DNA of 8,041 nucleotides from Rhodoferax sp. Lineage in GTDB: Bacteria > Pseudomonadota > Gammaproteobacteria > Burkholderiales > Burkholderiaceae. Below are positions 5,961-8,041 of the stretch, piece by piece. Positions within the stretch are counted from its first letter, which is position 1, and every line of letters starts with the position of its first letter. Location: positions 1 to 8,041 of the forward strand of contig JAIFMT010000182.1 in NCBI GenBank assembly GCA_020048295.1. Direction: 5' to 3'. The position numbers and the translations under genes are program-made. The notes below the pieces were generated by a model. It did not search any database. It was not told the DNA's origin and saw nothing but the letters and a program-made list of their open reading frames with translations.

Positions 5961-6248
5961 TCAATCAAAGATGTCACTGAGCCACGATTTTTTTCGGCTG
6001 TGCGGGTGCTGGCGCCCATGGCGGTAGTCAGAGTCTTCAAAATCAGGCTGCTGGTAAGCGCGTGGTGCGGGTGCTGCGGCGGCAACAGTCGCTATCGGCG
6101 CAGTGGCTGCTGTGGCCGCCCGATCGAGCAGTTTGTCGAGTTCACCCCGATCGAGCCAAATGCCGCGGCAGGCAGGACAGTAGTCAATTTCGACACCCTG
6201 GCGATCAGACATCACCAGGGTCGAGTCAGGGCAGGTTGGACATTTCAT
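5961..6248 (-). CDS. zf-TFIIB domain zinc-ribbon protein
   Basis: A 95-residue protein with a TFIIB-type zinc ribbon at its N-terminus. Cys3 and Cys6 (CPTC) and Cys24 and Cys27 (CPAC) are the zinc ligands, followed by the family's RGIWLDRGELDKLLD (residues 28-42). An Ala/Pro-rich linker (44-64) follows, then an acidic-to-basic tail with KKSWLSDIFD at the end; a similar ending is common in the family. Despite the name, these small bacterial proteins are not known transcription factors, and their partner and function are unknown. The start at 6248 is preferred over an upstream frame-open start at 6308 because the ribbon begins right there, an AGGAG sits seven bases upstream, and the longer version would run into the yccA gene. 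It follows yccA by 34 nt. Confidence 0.9.
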   Translation of the reverse strand: MKCPTCPDSTLVMSDRQGVEIDYCPACRGIWLDRGELDKLLDRAATAATAPIATVAAAAPAPRAYQQPDFEDSDYRHGRQHPHSRKKSWLSDIFD

Positions 6249-6255
6249 GGGTTTT

Positions 6256-6260
6256 CTCCT
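6256..6260 (-). promoter_or_regulatory. Ribosome binding site that fixes the zinc-ribbon start
   Basis: AGGAG on the minus strand, seven bases before the ATG at 6248. It supports this start over the longer frame beginning at 6308, which would overlap the end of yccA. Confidence 0.75.
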
Positions 6261-6282
6261 GAAAATTCGGGTTGAAGCGGGC

Positions 6283-6987
6283 TCAATCGCTGCTGCCGCC
6301 CAAGCCAAACAGGCTCAGCAGGCTGGTAAACAGGTTGAACACCGACACATACAGGCTCACGGTGGCCATCACGTAGTTGGTTTCGCCGCCGTTCACAATG
6401 CGGCTGGTCTCAAACAGGATCAAGCCCGCCGACAGCAAAGCCACCATCGCCGACACCGCCAGACCCAGCGCCGGCATCTGCAAAAACACCGCAGCCAAGC
6501 CGGCAACCAGCGCGATCACCATGCCGACAAACAAGAAGCCGCCCATGAAGCTGAAGTCGCGCCGGGTCAGCAGCACATAGCTCGACAGCGCCAAGAAGGT
6601 GGCCCCGGTGGCAGCCAGCGCCAGGGTGACGGTTTGCGCGCCACCAGGCAAGGCCAGCGAATGCGTCAGCAGCGGCCCCAGCGTGTAGCCCATGAAGCCG
6701 GTCAGGGCAAACACGGCCGGCAAGGCCCAGGCACTGTTTTGCAGCTTGAAGACAGCAAACAGCAGGCCAAAGTAGCCCACCAGCGTCAGCACCAGGCCGG
6801 GTGCCGGCAGTTGCAGCGTGAGCGTGGTCACCGCCACCCCGGCGCTGAACAGCAGCGTCATGGCCAGCAGTGCATAGGTGTTGCGCAGCACGCGCCGCAC
6901 CTGCGCTGGGTGGGCTGCAATGGGTGCCACGACAGCCGGCAGTTGGCTGGGCTGGTCGGCGGACAAGTTTGAATAAGTGTTGCTCAT
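6283..6987 (-). CDS. yccA: Bax inhibitor-1 family inner-membrane protein, YccA type
   Basis: A 234-residue, seven-helix inner-membrane protein. It agrees with E. coli YccA, as I remember it, across the whole length: VLRNTY-LL near residue 33, PGL-LTLVG, GF-GY-LGP, SYVL-TR-D-SF-GG, FLQ-PAL-LA-SA, and the C-terminal LFETS-I--GGETNY--ATVSLYVS. YccA is a substrate and modulator of the FtsH membrane protease, which pulls it out by its N-terminal tail. Here the cytosolic tail is about 30 residues, long enough for that. The two aspartates of the B. subtilis YetJ pH/calcium gate are replaced by Glu (FETS) and Val (LYVS), as in E. coli YccA, so proton-gated calcium leak is not expected. The Shine-Dalgarno is weak (GGAA nine bases upstream). 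It sits 29 nt after the HPF-like gene and 34 nt before the zinc-ribbon gene. Confidence 0.93.
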   Translation of the reverse strand: MSNTYSNLSADQPSQLPAVVAPIAAHPAQVRRVLRNTYALLAMTLLFSAGVAVTTLTLQLPAPGLVLTLVGYFGLLFAVFKLQNSAWALPAVFALTGFMGYTLGPLLTHSLALPGGAQTVTLALAATGATFLALSSYVLLTRRDFSFMGGFLFVGMVIALVAGLAAVFLQMPALGLAVSAMVALLSAGLILFETSRIVNGGETNYVMATVSLYVSVFNLFTSLLSLFGLGGSSD

Positions 6988-7016
6988 GATGAATATTTCC
7001 AGGGTTAGTTCAAGGG

Positions 7017-7358
7017 TTAACTGTCAACGGCAAGTCTGCTGGTGCGCCCGCGCACCGGCTTTTGACTGCGCTGCAAACTGCGCGTCAAAACCCGGGTGGC
7101 CCGGGTGAGGGAGCGGTCCAGTGCGGTGCGCCAGTCGCGTGCCAGCGAGGCGATGACCACTGTGCCAGTGCTGTCGGTTTTGAGTTCGACCTGGCAACGT
7201 TTGTCCACGCCGCCGCGCGGGCCGTTCACATCCGAGAACTGCACCTTGGCGTGGGGCACCAGAGCCGTCAGGCGGCGCAGCGCAAAACGTACACGCTCCA
7301 CCGACAATTCGCGCATCTGGCTGCCATCGGCATCGCGGGATTCAAAAATGATCTGCAT
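7017..7358 (-). CDS. HPF/RaiA family ribosome-associated protein, short paralogue
   Basis: A 113-residue protein related to hibernation-promoting factor and RaiA, which bind the 30S decoding region in stationary phase or stress. The family fingerprint FSDVNGPRGGVDKRCQVEL is at residues 41-59, flanked by a helix with R-rich positions (ERVRFALRRL) and a second amphipathic basic helix (ALDRSLTRATRVLTRSL), which fits the beta-alpha-beta-beta-beta-alpha fold. The tail is strongly basic (KPVRGRTSR). It lacks the long C-terminal dimerisation domain of long HPF. The main hpf gene in Betaproteobacteria usually sits near rpoN and ptsN, so this is probably a second copy with a specialised role; ribosome binding is inferred. 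The start has GGAGA six bases upstream. It is the first gene of the minus-strand block and has an AT-rich promoter region in front. Confidence 0.85.
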   Translation of the reverse strand: MQIIFESRDADGSQMRELSVERVRFALRRLTALVPHAKVQFSDVNGPRGGVDKRCQVELKTDSTGTVVIASLARDWRTALDRSLTRATRVLTRSLQRSQKPVRGRTSRLAVDS

Positions 7359-7432
7359 GAAGTTTCTCCGTTGAGTGATAGAAGCCCCAACGATAAGGGT
7401 CGAATGGATTGTTAAAAAGCAGATAATTTCTT

Positions 7433-7462
7433 ATTGAAATTCCATAAAAAACGGACTATCAA
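7433..7462 (-). promoter_or_regulatory. Candidate promoter of the HPF-like/yccA block
   Basis: On the minus strand TTGATA (plus positions 7457-7462) and TTCAAT (7433-7438) are 18 nt apart, 5 of 6 and 4 of 6 matches to sigma-70 boxes, in the most AT-rich stretch of the window, about 75-100 bases before the HPF-like start. The spacing is long and the -10 is poor, so other boxes in the same stretch are possible. Confidence 0.33.
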
Positions 7463-7628
7463 TCGGCCGATGCGCAAGCCAAGAGAAAAGACAGCGAGGT
7501 TTACTCTGATAAATACACCGCATCAGTTCGAAGAAAAGAGGGTGTTTGCTGGAAATAACATGCTTTGATCCGGCTGTTTTTGACCGTCAACGCGATTGCC
7601 GGGGGTGTTCGCAATACTGGCTAAAACT

Positions 7629-7675
7629 CTGGGCGCATCATGCTGGCCGACAGCGAGCCAGCATTCCCATCCCAG
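7629..7675. repeat. Large imperfect palindrome with symmetric arms
   Basis: ATGCTGGC (7640-7647) and GCCAGCAT (7657-7664) form a perfect 8-bp stem with a 9-nt loop. Six unpaired bases on each side separate it from a second stem, CTGGG (7629-7633) with CCCAG (7671-7675). The symmetry suggests a structured RNA, a protein-binding palindrome or a REP-like element; there is no T-tract for a terminator. Confidence 0.5.
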
Positions 7676-7711
7676 CGCTGGTGCGCTTCATGCACATCAG
7701 AGTTCTTAGTA

Positions 7712-7753
7712 AAATATGCCTCTAAGCCACGTCGAATAAGCGCTAACAGCTAT
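7712..7753 (-). repeat. 42-bp dispersed repeat, copy C (intergenic)
   Basis: Read on the minus strand it starts ATAGCTGTTAGCGCTT and ends TTAGAGGCATATTT. AT-rich flanks (TTAAATAAC before it on that strand) resemble those of the other copies. It lies between the large palindrome and a coding-like remnant. From memory, elements with TAGCTGC, GCGCT and CTAGAGGC blocks at this spacing are abundant between genes in Comamonadaceae genomes. Confidence 0.72.
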
Positions 7754-7762
7754 GTTATTTAA

Positions 7763-7846
7763 GTTTTCGCCAGCGCCACACTGCTGTCGGCAAACGAACC
7801 GAGCGCATTGCTGGCCCAGCTTGAACAGCTGTTGACAATTTTTTGA
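7763..7846 (+). pseudogene. Possible 3' remnant of a lost gene upstream of the methyltransferase
   Basis: In one plus frame these bases read as a coding-like tail, ASATLLSANEPSALLAQLEQLL (given in part) ending in IF and a TGA that overlaps the ribosome binding site of the next gene. An in-frame TAA (7760-7762) and repeat copy C lie just upstream and there is no plausible start codon. Codon third positions are about two-thirds G or C. It may be the C-terminus of a gene whose front part was removed or replaced at the repeat. The stretch is short, so chance cannot be excluded; no family is recognised. Confidence 0.28.
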
Positions 7847-7859
7847 GGAAAGAGTCGCC

Positions 7860-8041
7860 ATGGACGAGATGGACTTGTTGATTGACTTGCATCGCCCGGC
7901 GCAGCGCCAGGGCCCGGGCAACACCGCGCACACCTTGCGCGCCATTGCGCTGTCTGGCCTGGCGCAGCGCCAGCATCTGAAAGTGGCCGACATCGGTTGT
8001 GGCACCGGGGCCTCGACCCTGGTGCTGGCGCAGGCGCTGGA
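7860..8041 (+). CDS. Class I SAM-dependent methyltransferase, 3'-truncated
   Basis: Sixty residues are visible before the window ends. After MDEMDLLIDLH comes an RQGPG segment (residues 17-21), a helix (TLRAIALSGL) and then the SAM-binding motif I, VADIGCGTGAST (about residues 42-53), with the acidic residue of motif I (D44) and the glycine-rich loop clear. This is a class I, Rossmann-fold methyltransferase; the target cannot be told from the N-terminus. The LIDLH...RQGPG lead-in is typical of a group of free-standing bacterial methyltransferases annotated only by domain. The ATG at 7860 is supported by GAGGAAAG (7845-7852). It is divergent from the HPF-like block. It may once have followed another gene, whose possible tail lies immediately upstream. 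Confidence 0.85.
   Translation, partial: MDEMDLLIDLHRPAQRQGPGNTAHTLRAIALSGLAQRQHLKVADIGCGTGASTLVLAQAL

Larger units (their letters stand above)
7359..7859. other. 501-base region without an intact gene, between divergent genes
   Basis: From left to right: an AT-rich stretch (about 7400-7460) that suits the promoter of the minus-strand block; a sequence with no recognised content (7470-7575); a perfect 11-bp palindrome TTGACCGTCAA (7580-7590); a large imperfect palindrome (7629-7675) followed at once by the 10-bp palindrome CCAGCGCTGG (7672-7681); a copy of the 42-bp dispersed repeat (7712-7753); and a coding-like remnant (7763-7846) leading into the ribosome binding site of the right-hand gene. 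No tRNA, small-RNA family or insertion sequence end was recognised. Confidence 0.6.

Noticed and set aside
6247..6972. Plus-strand open frame (241 codons) opposite yccA.
   Set aside because: Gln/His/Arg-rich antisense shadow of a protein that matches YccA along its full length.
7431..7523. Minus-strand ATG-initiated mini-ORF of 30 codons upstream of the HPF-like gene.
   Set aside because: No ribosome binding site, codon use not like the neighbours, and it overlaps the candidate promoter.
7513..7725. Plus-strand open frame of about 70 codons in the intergenic region, with a TTG at 7546.
   Set aside because: No ATG/GTG start in a good context, no ribosome binding site, crosses the palindrome and runs into the repeat; no recognisable family.
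7832..7837. Perfect TTGACA just before the right-hand methyltransferase.
   Set aside because: Only 22 nt separate it from the start codon, with no -10 box possible ahead of the ribosome binding site; it sits in the coding-like remnant.
1..8041. CRISPR array, insertion sequence, phage or defence genes.
   Set aside because: No regularly spaced identical repeats, transposase, integrase or known defence domain is present; TerB alone without ter partners is not enough.

Overview
GC-rich DNA with tightly packed genes and long G/C-ending codon runs, consistent with Betaproteobacteria. The protein families, the gene order and a 42-bp dispersed repeat of a type I remember from Comamonadaceae intergenic regions point to that family (Rhodoferax or Polaromonas-like). 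This is an inference; no rRNA or tRNA gene is present to test it.

Positions 1-4649 (+ strand) hold a compact cassette: the 3' part of a cyclopropane-fatty-acyl-phospholipid-synthase-like methyltransferase, an exported chalcone-isomerase-like protein, a GPH-type MFS carrier, a DUF3833 lipoprotein, a short-chain dehydrogenase and an NTF2-like protein. Two junctions are ATGA overlaps and most other gaps are under 10 nt, so it reads as an operon whose promoter lies left of the window. From memory, similar sets occur in other Proteobacteria beside FAD amine-oxidase-like and DUF1365 genes, often near RpoE/ChrR and photolyase genes. This suggests modification of unsaturated membrane lipids, perhaps under photo-oxidative stress. 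The methyltransferase appears to lack two of the residues that hold bicarbonate in true cyclopropane synthases, so its product may not be a cyclopropane.

Positions 4650-5367 hold a spacer and a DUF2062 membrane protein (+). It converges on a minus-strand block, 5414-7358, read right to left: a short HPF/RaiA-like ribosome-associated protein, a YccA-type Bax-inhibitor-1 membrane protein, a small zf-TFIIB zinc-ribbon protein and a TerB-like protein. The first three are spaced by about 30 nt. TerB follows a 109-nt gap with a stem-loop and a plausible promoter of its own.

Positions 7359-7859 contain no intact gene: an AT-rich promoter region, a large imperfect palindrome, a copy of the 42-bp repeat and a coding-like remnant. 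At the right edge a class I SAM-dependent methyltransferase begins.

The most unusual observation is that one copy of the 42-bp repeat lies inside the start of the chalcone-isomerase-like gene and encodes most of the hydrophobic core of its signal peptide. A second copy supplies part of the stop codon of the DUF3833 gene, and a third borders the coding remnant. The repeat seems to shape gene ends here.
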